DNA of 64,000 nucleotides from Longimycelium tulufanense. GTDB taxonomy: Bacteria; Actinomycetota; Actinomycetes; Mycobacteriales; Pseudonocardiaceae. The stretch is taken from positions 1 to 64,000 of the forward strand of contig NZ_BMMK01000028.1 of the NCBI RefSeq assembly GCF_014645795.1, written 5' to 3'. This document shows, one piece after another, positions 1-7,211 of the stretch. Both the position numbers and the translations under genes were made by a program. Below the pieces are notes generated by a model. The model was not told the DNA's origin and searched no databases. It saw nothing but the letters and a program-made list of their open reading frames with translations. Position 1 is the stretch's first letter. Each line of letters starts with the position of its first letter.

Positions 1-1
1 T

Positions 2-877
2 GTGGGGGCGGTGTTGTGGCAGGCGCATGCGGGGGAGTTGTGGCGCCGGTTCACCATCGCCCTGCGTCGGGCGGTGGCTGCGGCGGCCGGTGTGCGGGAA
101 GCGCAGTTGGGCGAGGTCGCGCGGGTGTCCTACGCCAAGGTCGCCGAGTACCAGCGGCGCGGCCTGGTGCACTTCCACGCGGTCGTCAGGGTGGACGGCC
201 CGGCCGGACCCGGCGATCCCGCACCCCCGTGGGCCACCGGTGCCCTGCTCGACCAGGCGGTGCGGGCGGCTGCGGCGTCGGTGGTGGTCGAGTCGCCGGC
301 CTCGGCGGCGGTGGGTACTTACCTGCTGCGCTGGGGTGACCAGGTTGATGTGCAGCCCATCACCGCCGACCAGGACACGGCGGCCGGCGAGGGAGCGCTG
401 ACCGATCGGCGGGTGGCCGGCTATGTGGCCAAGTACGCCACCAAGGGCACCGGGGCCACCACCGGGGCGGATGCCCGCATCCGCTCCGAAGCGCATATCG
501 AGGACTTACCGATCGCCGAGCATCACCGGCAGATGATGCGCACCGCCTGGCGGCTCGGCGGTCTGCCGGAGTTCGCGGGGCTGAACCTGCGCCGCTGGGC
601 CCACATGCTCGGCTTCCGCGGCCACTTCCTGACCAAGTCCCGCACCTGGTCGACCACCTTCACCGCGCTGCGGGCGGCCCGGGCCGCCTACCGGCTCGCC
701 GAACACCGGGCGCGCCTGGGCGTACCGGCCGACGAACCCCTCGTGGTGATCAACCACTGGGACCTGGTCGGGGTCGGCTACCGCAACCCCGCCGAACGCG
801 AACTCGCCGAAGCTATTGCCGCACGCCAGAAAGCCTCTCGCGGCAACCGTCCACAGGGGAGTGATCTGTATGGGTGA
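2..877 (+). CDS. RepSA-type replication initiator, C-terminal part
   Basis: This is the C-terminal 291 residues of a replication initiator of the RepSA/pSAM2 type, which nicks the excised circular element to start rolling-circle replication. The frame is open at the left edge, so the start codon and N-terminal half are outside the window. The segment GLVHFHAVVR carries the HxH pair typical of HUH-type relaxase/Rep active sites, and VAGYVAKYATKG further on resembles the conserved YxxKY block of this family. It overlaps the downstream excisionase by 8 bp. A leucine TTA codon lies at 506-508, rare in a gene this GC-rich. Identification rests on motif resemblance plus the xis-int context; the missing N-terminus limits certainty. 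Confidence 0.8.
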   Translation: MGAVLWQAHAGELWRRFTIALRRAVAAAAGVREAQLGEVARVSYAKVAEYQRRGLVHFHAVVRVDGPAGPGDPAPPWATGALLDQAVRAAAASVVVESPASAAVGTYLLRWGDQVDVQPITADQDTAAGEGALTDRRVAGYVAKYATKGTGATTGADARIRSEAHIEDLPIAEHHRQMMRTAWRLGGLPEFAGLNLRRWAHMLGFRGHFLTKSRTWSTTFTALRAARAAYRLAEHRARLGVPADEPLVVINHWDLVGVGYRNPAERELAEAIAARQKASRGNRPQGSDLYG

Positions 878-1142
878 CGTGGTGGCGTTCCGGCGGCGGG
901 CGGCGTCGCCCCGGACCAACGCGACCGAGCGGGCCGGTTCGGTGCCGGACATCGCTGAGGATCGGCTGACCTACACCGTTGCGGAGGTGGCCTACCTGCT
1001 CAGCCTCTCGCGCGGGGTGACCTACCGGATGGTGCGCGAGGGCGAGATCCCGGCGCGACGGATCGGGCGGCGGTGGGTGATCCCGCGCGCGGCGTTCCGC
1101 GAGTGGCTGAACAACCTTCCACAACACGAGGGGGAGATCTGA
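870..1142 (+). CDS. xis: Excisionase / helix-turn-helix DNA-binding protein
   Basis: This 90-residue protein has a MerR/excisionase-type winged helix-turn-helix. The pattern is YTVAEVAYLLSLSRG, then VTYRMVREGEIPARRIG and a terminal WVIPRAAFREWL strand-helix. Such proteins bend attachment-site DNA and bias the integrase towards excision. The ATG at 870 is chosen over an in-frame ATG at 816 because AGGGGAG lies 8-9 bases upstream of it and because the short form fits family length. It overlaps the rep stop codon and ends one base before the integrase start, so the three genes form one transcription unit. An N-terminal tail of about 35 residues before the HTH is poorly conserved in this family. 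Confidence 0.85.
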   Translation: MGDVVAFRRRAASPRTNATERAGSVPDIAEDRLTYTVAEVAYLLSLSRGVTYRMVREGEIPARRIGRRWVIPRAAFREWLNNLPQHEGEI

Positions 1143-1143
1143 C

Positions 1144-2394
1144 ATGGGACACGTGGTACCGACTCCGGCCGGCAACTACCGGGCCAACTGGCGCGAACCC
1201 TCGGGCCGGCAACGCTCGAAGACGTTCAAGACCCAACGGGAGGCCAAAGCCTTCCTCGCCCAGATCGAGGCGGCCAAGACCCAGGGCCTGTATGTGAGTC
1301 CGCATGCGGGCCGCACCCTGTTCCGGGAGCACGCGGACCGGTGGATGGAGGTGCGTCGAACCGAGGTCACGACGGCGGCCCGGGATGCCTCGGTGATGCG
1401 GACGCACGTGCTTCCGCAGTGGGGTGATTGGCCGCTGGCCAAGATCGATGATCTATCGGTTCAGAGGTGGGTCACGGAGTTGGCGGGTCGTCGGTCGCAG
1501 CCCGTGGTAGCGAAGTGTCTTCAACTCACGTCGGCTGTGATGCGCTCCGCAGTGCGGAACAGGCTGATCGCGACCAACCCGTGTGAGGGGGTGCGGGTGC
1601 CCAAGCGTCGCAAGCGGGACTCGGATGGGCGCATGATCACGCGGGAGCAGCTTCACGAACGCCTGTTGCCGGCCGTGCCCGCTCAGTACCGGGGTGTCGT
1701 CGCCTTGGCGGCGGGCTGTGGGTTGCGGTGGGGTGAGATCGCTGGTTTGCGTTGGGATGCGGTCGATCTGGAGCGGGAAGAGCTGCGGGTGCTGCGCACC
1801 GTGGTCGAGGTCGCCGGCCACACCATGCCCAAGCCCTACCCCAAGTCGAGGGCCGGTCGCCGCACCCTCCCCGTGCCGAAGTTCGCCGCAGAGCTGCTGC
1901 GGGAACAGGCCGTCCGGGCCGGCGCCAACCCGTCTGACCTGGTGTTTCCCAACAGGGAGGGCAAGCCTCTACTGCGGGGGCTGTTCCGCGCACGCATCTG
2001 GCGTCCCTCCCTGGTCCGGGCTGGCCTGCTCGGCCGTGTTACTCCCGGCGAGGGCGGGTATGAGGCGCGCTGGCTGAACGCGGGCGGGGTCGAGCAGCAC
2101 GCCATCTTCGGCCGGCATCACGAGGCCGTGATGCATGTGGCTCGCCACCATGCCGGCGGCCTGCGCCTTCATGATCTCCGCCACTGCTACGGCACGTGGC
2201 TGGTCTCCGACGGTGTCCCGATCAACGTCGTTCAGACCGTCATGGGTCACGAACGCGCCGCGACCACCCTCGGCCTGTACGTCGACACACCCGACGAACT
2301 CACCAATCGCGTCCGCGATGTGTTCGAGCGGACCGAGAATGACCCTGACGACCCGGACGAAGGCTCGGCCGGCGTCCCAGCCCCGGCCCGCTGA
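1144..2394 (+). CDS. int: Tyrosine site-specific integrase
   Basis: This is a 416-residue phage-type tyrosine recombinase that integrates and excises the element at a tRNA gene. An N-terminal arm-binding domain (about residues 1-60) is followed by a SAM-like core-binding domain (about 65-150) and the catalytic domain. The catalytic set is visible: Arg in CGLRWGEIAGLRW (near 196), His343 and Arg346 in LHDLRH, His369 in MGHERA and nucleophile Tyr379 in LGLYVDT. The family is usually 370-460 residues, so the gene looks intact. ATG at 1144 follows GAGGGGGAG. About 50 residues between the Arg box and HxxR (around 300-335) form a variable insertion seen in AICE integrases. Confidence 0.93.
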   Translation: MGHVVPTPAGNYRANWREPSGRQRSKTFKTQREAKAFLAQIEAAKTQGLYVSPHAGRTLFREHADRWMEVRRTEVTTAARDASVMRTHVLPQWGDWPLAKIDDLSVQRWVTELAGRRSQPVVAKCLQLTSAVMRSAVRNRLIATNPCEGVRVPKRRKRDSDGRMITREQLHERLLPAVPAQYRGVVALAAGCGLRWGEIAGLRWDAVDLEREELRVLRTVVEVAGHTMPKPYPKSRAGRRTLPVPKFAAELLREQAVRAGANPSDLVFPNREGKPLLRGLFRARIWRPSLVRAGLLGRVTPGEGGYEARWLNAGGVEQHAIFGRHHEAVMHVARHHAGGLRLHDLRHCYGTWLVSDGVPINVVQTVMGHERAATTLGLYVDTPDELTNRVRDVFERTENDPDDPDEGSAGVPAPAR

Positions 2395-2431
2395 CTTTCT
2401 GCTGACTCCGGGGCTAATGGCCAGACAGAAA

Positions 2432-2476
2432 AACAGGTCGGGAATGCTTCTTAAAGCTTCCCGACCTGCTTTTTCT
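2432..2476. terminator. Bidirectional terminator between int and tRNA-Val
   Basis: An 11-bp perfect stem (2434-2444 pairing with 2458-2468) is flanked by A residues on the left and a T-run (2470-2474, then T at 2476) on the right. It can therefore end transcription from the integrase and from the convergent tRNA operon. Confidence 0.8.
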
Positions 2477-2478
2477 GT

Positions 2479-2525
2479 TGGTGGGCGATACTGGGATTGA
2501 ACCAGTGACCTCTACCGTGTCAAGG
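2479..2525. other. Putative att site within the tRNA-Val(GAC) 3' half
   Basis: Tyrosine integrases of this class recombine within tRNA 3' ends and carry a copy of that end so that the gene stays intact. The integrase gene faces the 3' end of tRNA-Val(GAC) at 85 bp, and the CCA is encoded here but not in the other tRNA genes of the window. The core is inferred to lie between the CCA end and the anticodon arm. The matching second copy would be to the left of the window, so this cannot be confirmed here. Confidence 0.5.
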
Positions 2526-2553
2526 TAGCGCTCTCCCACTGAGCTAATCGCCC
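2479..2553 (-). tRNA. tRNA-Val(GAC)
   Basis: The complement folds as a full cloverleaf. The seven-base acceptor GGGCGAT pairs with ATCGCCC, the anticodon stem CTACC/GGTAG encloses loop TTGACAC with anticodon GAC, and the T-arm carries GGTTCAATCCC. The discriminator is A and CCA is encoded. It is last in a Gly-Cys-Val operon, and its 3' end is the likely integration site of the element to the left. Confidence 0.96.
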
Positions 2554-2554
2554 G

Positions 2555-2626
2555 AGGCGGAGGCGGGAATCGAACCCGCGTACAGGGCTTTGCAGGCCCT
2601 TGCCTAAGCCACTCGGCCACTCCGCC
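2555..2626 (-). tRNA. tRNA-Cys(GCA)
   Basis: Acceptor stem GGCGGAG/CTCCGCC, anticodon loop CTGCAAA with GCA, T-loop GGTTCGATTCC and discriminator U, which is the identity base of bacterial tRNA-Cys. No CCA is encoded. It lies one base upstream of tRNA-Val in the same transcript. Confidence 0.96.
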
Positions 2627-2685
2627 GTTTCCCCGGTGCCGTTGCCGGCCCCCGGGAGTCAAGCCCTCCAGAGTGGGCCGCTCAG

Positions 2686-2758
2686 AGCGGACGACGGGAC
2701 TCGAACCCGCGACCCTCACCTTGGCAAGGTGATGCGCTACCAACTGCGCTACGTCCGC
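2686..2758 (-). tRNA. tRNA-Gly(GCC)
   Basis: Acceptor stem GCGGACG/CGTCCGC, anticodon stem CACC/GGTG around loop TTGCCAA with GCC, and T-loop GGTTCGAGTCC. The discriminator is U and no CCA is encoded. It is the first gene of the Gly-Cys-Val operon, 60 bp upstream of tRNA-Cys. Confidence 0.96.
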
Positions 2759-2823
2759 ACGCTCCCGGCTGGCTGTCCGTCCCGCTCTCGCGTGCCGGCG
2801 CCGCGTGCCGTGTTGCGAACGGA

Positions 2824-2853
2824 ACTCTAGCCGACGCGCGGAGGCGGGATCAA
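2824..2853 (-). promoter_or_regulatory. Candidate sigma-70-type promoter of the tRNA operon
   Basis: On the minus strand TTGATC (2848-2853) and TAGAGT (2824-2829) are separated by 18 bp. They lie about 65 bp upstream of the mature 5' end of tRNA-Gly. Spacing and sequence fit a housekeeping actinobacterial promoter; the assignment is by eye. Confidence 0.55.
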
Positions 2854-2891
2854 ATCGGGGGCACCCGCCGCGCGCCTCGCCGGGCGTTTGC

Positions 2892-3317
2892 TCAGGTCAG
2901 GTCGTTGGAGAGCAGGTGGGTGAGGGCTTCGTCGACGTTGACCCAGAGGTTCTCGTTGCCCGGGACGACGACGTCGTAGGTGCGGTCCAGGAACTCGGCG
3001 AGCTCCTGCGCCGAGGCCTCGAAGACGGCGTGGCCGGACGGCGAGCTGAGCTCGATCACGACCACCTCGGGATCGTCGACGGCCGGCCGGATCCGCACGT
3101 CGCCCTGGCCCGCCTCCGCGATCAGGCCGTCGGCGAGCAAGTCGCGGGCGAACACCCAGTCGACCCAGCCTGCACGGCCGGTACGGAACGCCGCGACGAC
3201 GGCGTAGGGGTCGCGCGTGTCATAGCGGAGCTCGACCTGAACCGGGACGGCCGGGCTCCGGGGCGCCAGTAGGTCGAATACCGCCGCAGAGCGGAGTGTC
3301 ACGTGTTCGTTGCGCAT
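2892..3317 (-). CDS. SsgA-family (SALP) sporulation/cell-division regulator
   Basis: This 141-residue protein is a member of the SsgA-like family found in mycelial, sporulating actinomycetes. SsgB localises FtsZ to septum sites in Streptomyces aerial hyphae. Family hallmarks are RYDTRDPYAVVAAFRTG (about 31-47), WVFARDLLADGL (about 54-65), GDVRIRP and IELSSPSGHAVFEA. The length equals that of SsgB. An ATG at 3317 with AGGAAAGG upstream is preferred over longer in-frame starts. It stands alone, divergent from the region leading to tRNA-Val(CAC). Whether it is the SsgB orthologue or another paralogue cannot be decided from sequence alone, though basal genera usually keep only SsgB-like forms. 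Confidence 0.9.
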   Translation of the reverse strand: MRNEHVTLRSAAVFDLLAPRSPAVPVQVELRYDTRDPYAVVAAFRTGRAGWVDWVFARDLLADGLIAEAGQGDVRIRPAVDDPEVVVIELSSPSGHAVFEASAQELAEFLDRTYDVVVPGNENLWVNVDEALTHLLSNDLT

Positions 3318-3982
3318 TGTGATCGCCTTTCCTGCTCCTTCCCGGCCAGGAAACGACCGAGCTCCACAGTTGTGACGCGGATGTGGCGCGCAACGCTCGC
3401 CTGCCGCGCATAGATCACCCATACGGGTCAGCGATATTCCGCTGGGCGACGAGTGTGTCGCGGTGCGTGTTCGGGGTCCGTGTGCAATTTCGTTACCTGT
3501 CCAGCGTGACCCCGATCGCACCTGGTTCGCGAACGCTGCGCGCGAGGACTCCCCTGGCGGCTGACCCCCAGTCGGGTCCGGGCCGGGGGCGCAACCCCCA
3601 TGCGGACAGCGCGAGGCGCTGGGCACCGGCGTCAACCGTACGCGCGTCGTACCGGGCGAGTCCGCCGCTGTGAGCGCGGTCGCGCGTGACGCGGGGCACG
3701 TGGATCACCCGCGGATCCCTGGTGATCTCCGGTGCGGGGACGGCAACCACCCGCCCCGCCGCGCCCGATGCGTGCTCCGGCGGGGAGGCGACGGGGGAGC
3801 GGAACAACATCACCTGATCGGCGACAGTTGCCGGTCCTGCCCCGGGAGCCCTTGCGTTGTGCCTGGTCGCGGCGCCTGCCCGACACCCGCGGCACCCCCG
3901 ATTTAGTGTTCCGGGAGGTGATCCGGTATGTTTCTCCCCGTCGCCGGGAACGGCCCACGGGGCGGAGCAGGCGACGGGCCTT
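3318..3982. other. Intergenic region without a supported gene
   Basis: About 665 bp between the ssgA-like gene and tRNA-Val(CAC). Open frames here are short, lack ribosome sites and do not show the strong G/C third-position bias of real genes. It should contain the promoter of the SsgA-like gene at its left and that of the tRNA at its right. Confidence 0.7.
3904..3932 (+). promoter_or_regulatory. Weak promoter candidate for tRNA-Val(CAC)
   Basis: TATGTT at 3927-3932 lies 50 bp before the tRNA, with a poor -35 match (TAGTGT, 3904-3909) at 17 bp spacing. It is the only TANNNT-like hexamer I noticed at a suitable distance. Confidence 0.3.
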
Positions 3983-4054
3983 GGGCGATTAGCTCAGCGG
4001 GAGAGCGCTTCGTTCACACCGAAGAGGTCACTGGTTCGATCCCAGTATCGCCCA
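3983..4054 (+). tRNA. tRNA-Val(CAC)
   Basis: Cloverleaf with acceptor GGGCGAT/ATCGCCC, anticodon loop TTCACAC (CAC), T-loop GGTTCGATCCC and discriminator A. No CCA is encoded. The acceptor and T-arm match tRNA-Val(GAC) at 2479-2553 except for one base in the T-loop, so it is a potential secondary target for the same integrase. Confidence 0.96.
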
Positions 4055-4063
4055 CGATCGCGG

Positions 4064-4114
4064 GAGCGCGGTCGGCGTGCAAAAGGCGCACGACGACCGC
4101 GCTCGTCTTGTTTT
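4064..4114 (+). terminator. Terminator of tRNA-Val(CAC)
   Basis: A long stem pairs 4064-4074 with 4094-4104 and continues, after one mismatched pair, with 4076-4080 against 4088-4092. It is followed by a T-rich tract to 4114. It starts 10 bp after the tRNA and is a strong intrinsic terminator. Confidence 0.85.
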
Positions 4115-4118
4115 GTGC

Positions 4119-4274
4119 GGGCGAAGCCCCCAAACACCCCACCCGGGGCAAGCCCCCGACCCCCGTCGAGCTCCGGGGCCGATGTACGCGAAGTACGGAC
4201 CCTGTCGCCCGGCATGTTTTGGGCGAAGCCCGCACACCCCAGCTGGGGACAAGCCCACGGATCCCCGTCGAGCC
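4119..4274. repeat. Two imperfect direct repeats of about 54 bp
   Basis: Units at 4119-4172 and 4221-4274 share the order GGGCGAAGCCC, ACACCCCA, GGGG.CAAGCCC and CCCCGTCGAG, 102 bp apart. Each is preceded by a TTTT run. GGGCGAAGCCC is itself a short hairpin. They resemble small GC-rich intergenic repeats of actinomycetes; no coding role is visible. Confidence 0.6.
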
Positions 4275-4311
4275 CTGACAACTTCGTTGGTGGATCTTGC
4301 GGACAGACGAA

Positions 4312-4346
4312 CGAGAGTCCCTGGACCGCCGGTCCAGGGACTCTCG
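4312..4346. terminator. Perfect 16-bp hairpin
   Basis: Bases 4312-4327 are exactly complementary to 4331-4346 around a GCC loop, followed by CCCTTTGTTGG. It lies between the tRNA-Val region and a convergent minus-strand gene and probably acts as a terminator for one or both directions. Confidence 0.7.
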
Positions 4347-4496
4347 CCCTTTGTTGGTGCGTCGGACAATCACATTTTGTGGTTGCGTGATTGTCGAGAG
4401 TGTCCGAAGTGGATGATCATCGGTGAAACCCGGGATCACAAATCTTGGTCTTGCGTAGAATCGCACCCCGCGGCCGGGTTCCGTTGTGGCCGCGGG

Positions 4497-5183
4497 CTAC
4501 GCCGCTTCCCAGTGGGTCACGTATGCCGCGACCTCGCCCCGGATCCAGGCGTCCAGCTTCGCCCGGTTCACCCGCCGGTTGAGCCGGTGCAGCCGCCCCC
4601 GCCGCACGTCGATTACGAGCGGCACGCCATTGGGCAGAAGCTCCGGCATGTGCCGTTCCAGCAGGCGGAGCGCCACTGTCGCACCGTCCCGGCTGAGCGG
4701 GCGCTCCTTCACGTACAGAAACGTCGCGAAGGCCACACCGTTCGCCTCCCGCAACCCCAGGTGCGGGGTGACGCCAAGATCCAGTTGCCCGCACCGCCAG
4801 CGGGCACTGCCGGTCGGAACCACGGTCGGACGCCATCCCCGCAGGCACCCCAGCCATCCCTCGGCGATGGCCTCGTAATGCGGCCGCTGTACCCGACCGG
4901 CCTGCTCGACAACGGTGGCCAGGGCCTCGTCGTCCCGGCCCTCCGCGCGCCCGGCACGGATCGCGTTGATGATCCGCGGGTAGAAGGAGAGCCCGTGCGG
5001 CGACGGCTCCTCGTAAAGCCTCCGCTGCTGCAGCACGGTGGACATCCGCATGGCCCCGGTACCGCTGCTGTAGTCCACGAAGCTGCCCAACGAAATCTTG
5101 ATCACGCGAGGTGACGGGCGGAGCGAGCCTCGCAACGCGGCGACAGGGCGCGCAGCGGAGCCCGGAGACGAGCTATTCGACAT
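4497..5183 (-). CDS. Conserved hypothetical protein (228 aa), function unknown
   Basis: I do not recognise the family with confidence. The protein is soluble-looking, basic and without signal peptide or membrane segment. A segment around residues 30-50 (KISLGSFVDYSSGTG, then RMSTVLQQRR) is reminiscent of actinomycete hypothetical proteins that begin by naming a chromosomal-site-like FVDY..GTG block. The middle has a Trp/Gly-rich stretch (EGWLGCLRGW) and the C-terminus ends in paired basic helices (RRGRLHRLNRRVNRAKLDAW). ATG at 5183 is preferred because GAGGAGGGACTC immediately precedes it, unlike an in-frame ATG 66 bases upstream. It lies 141 bp downstream of the histidine kinase on the same strand, so co-transcription is possible but not shown. 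Confidence 0.75.
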   Translation of the reverse strand: MSNSSSPGSAARPVAALRGSLRPSPRVIKISLGSFVDYSSGTGAMRMSTVLQQRRLYEEPSPHGLSFYPRIINAIRAGRAEGRDDEALATVVEQAGRVQRPHYEAIAEGWLGCLRGWRPTVVPTGSARWRCGQLDLGVTPHLGLREANGVAFATFLYVKERPLSRDGATVALRLLERHMPELLPNGVPLVIDVRRGRLHRLNRRVNRAKLDAWIRGEVAAYVTHWEAA

Positions 5184-5324
5184 GAGTCCCTCCTCGCGCT
5201 CCGACTGCACCCCCGTACAGCCGGGCACACCGGGGAAGCTAGCGATCACCCCTGACAGTCCGGGAGGCGTTTGCGCAGGTCAGCTGGACTGGAGGCGGGA
5301 AACCACCCGGCTGTCGCAACCGGG

Positions 5325-6977
5325 TCAGGAGCTCGGCACGCGGACGATCTCCTTGTGGGCGAGCTTGTCGCCGCGGAAGCAGAACCGGTAGGCCACCAGG
5401 TCGGCCCCGTTCAGCGGCTCGTCCACCGCCGGGTACTCCTCGCAGAAGGAGCCGGCCGGGGTCGGCCCGCCAGCCTCGTGCACGTCGTCGCGGGCCACGA
5501 TCGAGTTGAGCGGCAGCTTGCGTCGCACGTCCTGCTCAGGTTGGCCCACCCCGGCCTGCTCGTACAGCGACCGCTGCACCGGGTCCCCGGCCGGCAGGTC
5601 CTGCGTGACGAGCACGGTGAGGAAAACGCAGCCGACGAGGGCGAACAACGCCAACCCGATGCCCACCCGCAACCCGACGGCCGGGGTCGACTCCGGGGGT
5701 GGCAGCGGCACCCCGGGCCCCTCCTCCGCGGCGGTCGGGGGATTGGTCGGTGGCTCGTCGGGCAGCGTGGCCGCCAGCCGGTACCCGCCGTCCATGGTGG
5801 GACCGGCCGCCAGCCTGCCCCCGGCCACGCGCACCCGCTCCCGCAGCCCGATGAGGCCCTGCCCGCCGCTGCTCACGTCCTCGGGCACCGGGGAGGTGGG
5901 AGGGGTGTTCTCCACGTCGACCAAGAGCCCGCCCTCGGAGAACCGCACGCAGACGTCGACCCGTGCGCCCGGGGCGTACTTGTGCGCGTTGGTCAGCCCC
6001 TCCTGCACCACCCGGTAGGCCGCGTGCTCGATCGCCGGCGCCAGCGGGAACGGCTTGCCCAACCGCTCCCACCGCACGTCCATCCCGGCCTCGCGGGAGC
6101 GCCGGAACAGTTCGTCGAGGTCGTCGAGGGTGTGCGGTTGCCCGCGGTCGGCGTCATCCTCCTGGGTGAGGACCCCGATGATCTGCCGCAGCTCCTGGAG
6201 CGCGGCCTGCGTGCCATCGCGCAGCACCCGCACGGCCCGCAGCTGCGACTCCGGCAGCTCGGCGGCGATCTCCAGCCCGCCCGCGTGCAGCGAGACCAGG
6301 GTGAGCTGGTGCCCGAGGCTGTCGTGCATCTCCCGGGCGATGCGGGTGCGCTCCCGCAGCCGGGCCTGGTTCGACACGACCAGCCGCTCCCGCTCCAGGA
6401 AGGCGTTGCGCTCGCGTAGCGCGTCCAGCAACGCCCGGTGCTGCGCCCGCGACCGGGCCACCAGGACCGGCAGCACCACGAACAGCAGTACGTAGGCGAC
6501 AACGAAGACCAGGTGGTACGACTGGAACTCCCGCTCCCGCCACGGCCCCACGAACTGGGCCGTCACCGCGACCACGTGCGCCAGTCCCAGGCGCCACCAG
6601 CGGGAACTCCGGAAGCCGGCGGCATAGCTGGTGGCCACCAGCAGCGGGATCCCACCGATCTGGACGAAGCCGGCGAGCACGCCCGCGCCGGACAGCGCGA
6701 GCGCGGGGAACCGGAGCCGGGCGAGCATGAGAGCCGCGGCGCCGAGCAGCGCCAGGACCCTGCCGCCGGTCGTGTCCAGCTCGCCGTACCCCACCGCCGC
6801 GCCGAGCCCGACCACCAGCGCGGTCACGAACAGCTCGTACAGCACCTGGCGGCGCGACAGCGGACGCGGCGGCAGCAACGAGCGCAGCAGCTGCCCCGCT
6901 CGAGCGCGGAGGCGCTGACCAGGGCTGGCGGGGAGCTGGCTACCGGGCACGAACCGAAGGTAATGGGTCGTGTCCAC
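5325..6977 (-). CDS. Orphan NarL/DesK-type sensor histidine kinase with C-terminal membrane tail
   Basis: This two-component sensor kinase has about five N-terminal membrane segments (residues about 35-170), a HisKA_3 dimerisation domain with REMHDSLGHQL (phospho-acceptor His near 218) and a HATPase domain with N-box EGLTNAHKYA and G-box GGQGLIGLRERV. Unusually, the ATPase domain is followed by a proline-rich linker, a further membrane helix (about 430-455) and a roughly 95-residue presumably extracytoplasmic tail with two cysteines. The tail motif GVGQPEQDVRRKLP recalls BamE/SmpA-like folds, which is inference. No response regulator is adjacent. The start is uncertain: GTG at 6977 or 6950 both fit and neither has a clear ribosome site. 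It is divergent from thrS. Confidence 0.85.
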   Translation of the reverse strand: MDTTHYLRFVPGSQLPASPGQRLRARAGQLLRSLLPPRPLSRRQVLYELFVTALVVGLGAAVGYGELDTTGGRVLALLGAAALMLARLRFPALALSGAGVLAGFVQIGGIPLLVATSYAAGFRSSRWWRLGLAHVVAVTAQFVGPWREREFQSYHLVFVVAYVLLFVVLPVLVARSRAQHRALLDALRERNAFLERERLVVSNQARLRERTRIAREMHDSLGHQLTLVSLHAGGLEIAAELPESQLRAVRVLRDGTQAALQELRQIIGVLTQEDDADRGQPHTLDDLDELFRRSREAGMDVRWERLGKPFPLAPAIEHAAYRVVQEGLTNAHKYAPGARVDVCVRFSEGGLLVDVENTPPTSPVPEDVSSGGQGLIGLRERVRVAGGRLAAGPTMDGGYRLAATLPDEPPTNPPTAAEEGPGVPLPPPESTPAVGLRVGIGLALFALVGCVFLTVLVTQDLPAGDPVQRSLYEQAGVGQPEQDVRRKLPLNSIVARDDVHEAGGPTPAGSFCEEYPAVDEPLNGADLVAYRFCFRGDKLAHKEIVRVPSS

Positions 6978-7211
6978 CCATTCGGCGCAAACCGGGAGAA
7001 GCGGGTGAGCAGTCTCACGGTCACCGGCCGGCGCGGACGGCCGGACCGGGCGGTCGCGGGGCGCGAAACCGCTCGCCGTCGTGCCGCGCGGGCTCGATAA
7101 CATCGACTGTCGAAACCACCTGTCCGCGCACCCGCGTGACGCCGGCTCGCCGGCTTCCGCCGTGGCCCGCCGAGCCGGGCCGGCGCCCTTCGAACCCGTG
7201 AGGAGACTCCC

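Larger units (their letters stand above)
1..2525 (+). mobile_element. Right end of an integrated AICE (pSAM2-like integrative element)
   Basis: The order replication initiator, small excisionase and tyrosine integrase on one strand, with the integrase running into the 3' end of a tRNA gene on the other strand, is the known layout of actinomycete integrative and conjugative elements such as pSAM2. Only the integrase-proximal end is in the window. The transfer and regulatory genes and the distal attachment site must lie to the left. The right boundary is inferred to fall inside the tRNA-Val(GAC) 3' half, so its exact base is uncertain. Confidence 0.8.

Noticed and set aside
3383-3673. Open frame of 96 codons before tRNA-Val(CAC)
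   Set aside because: No ribosome site, weak third-position bias and no recognisable similarity.
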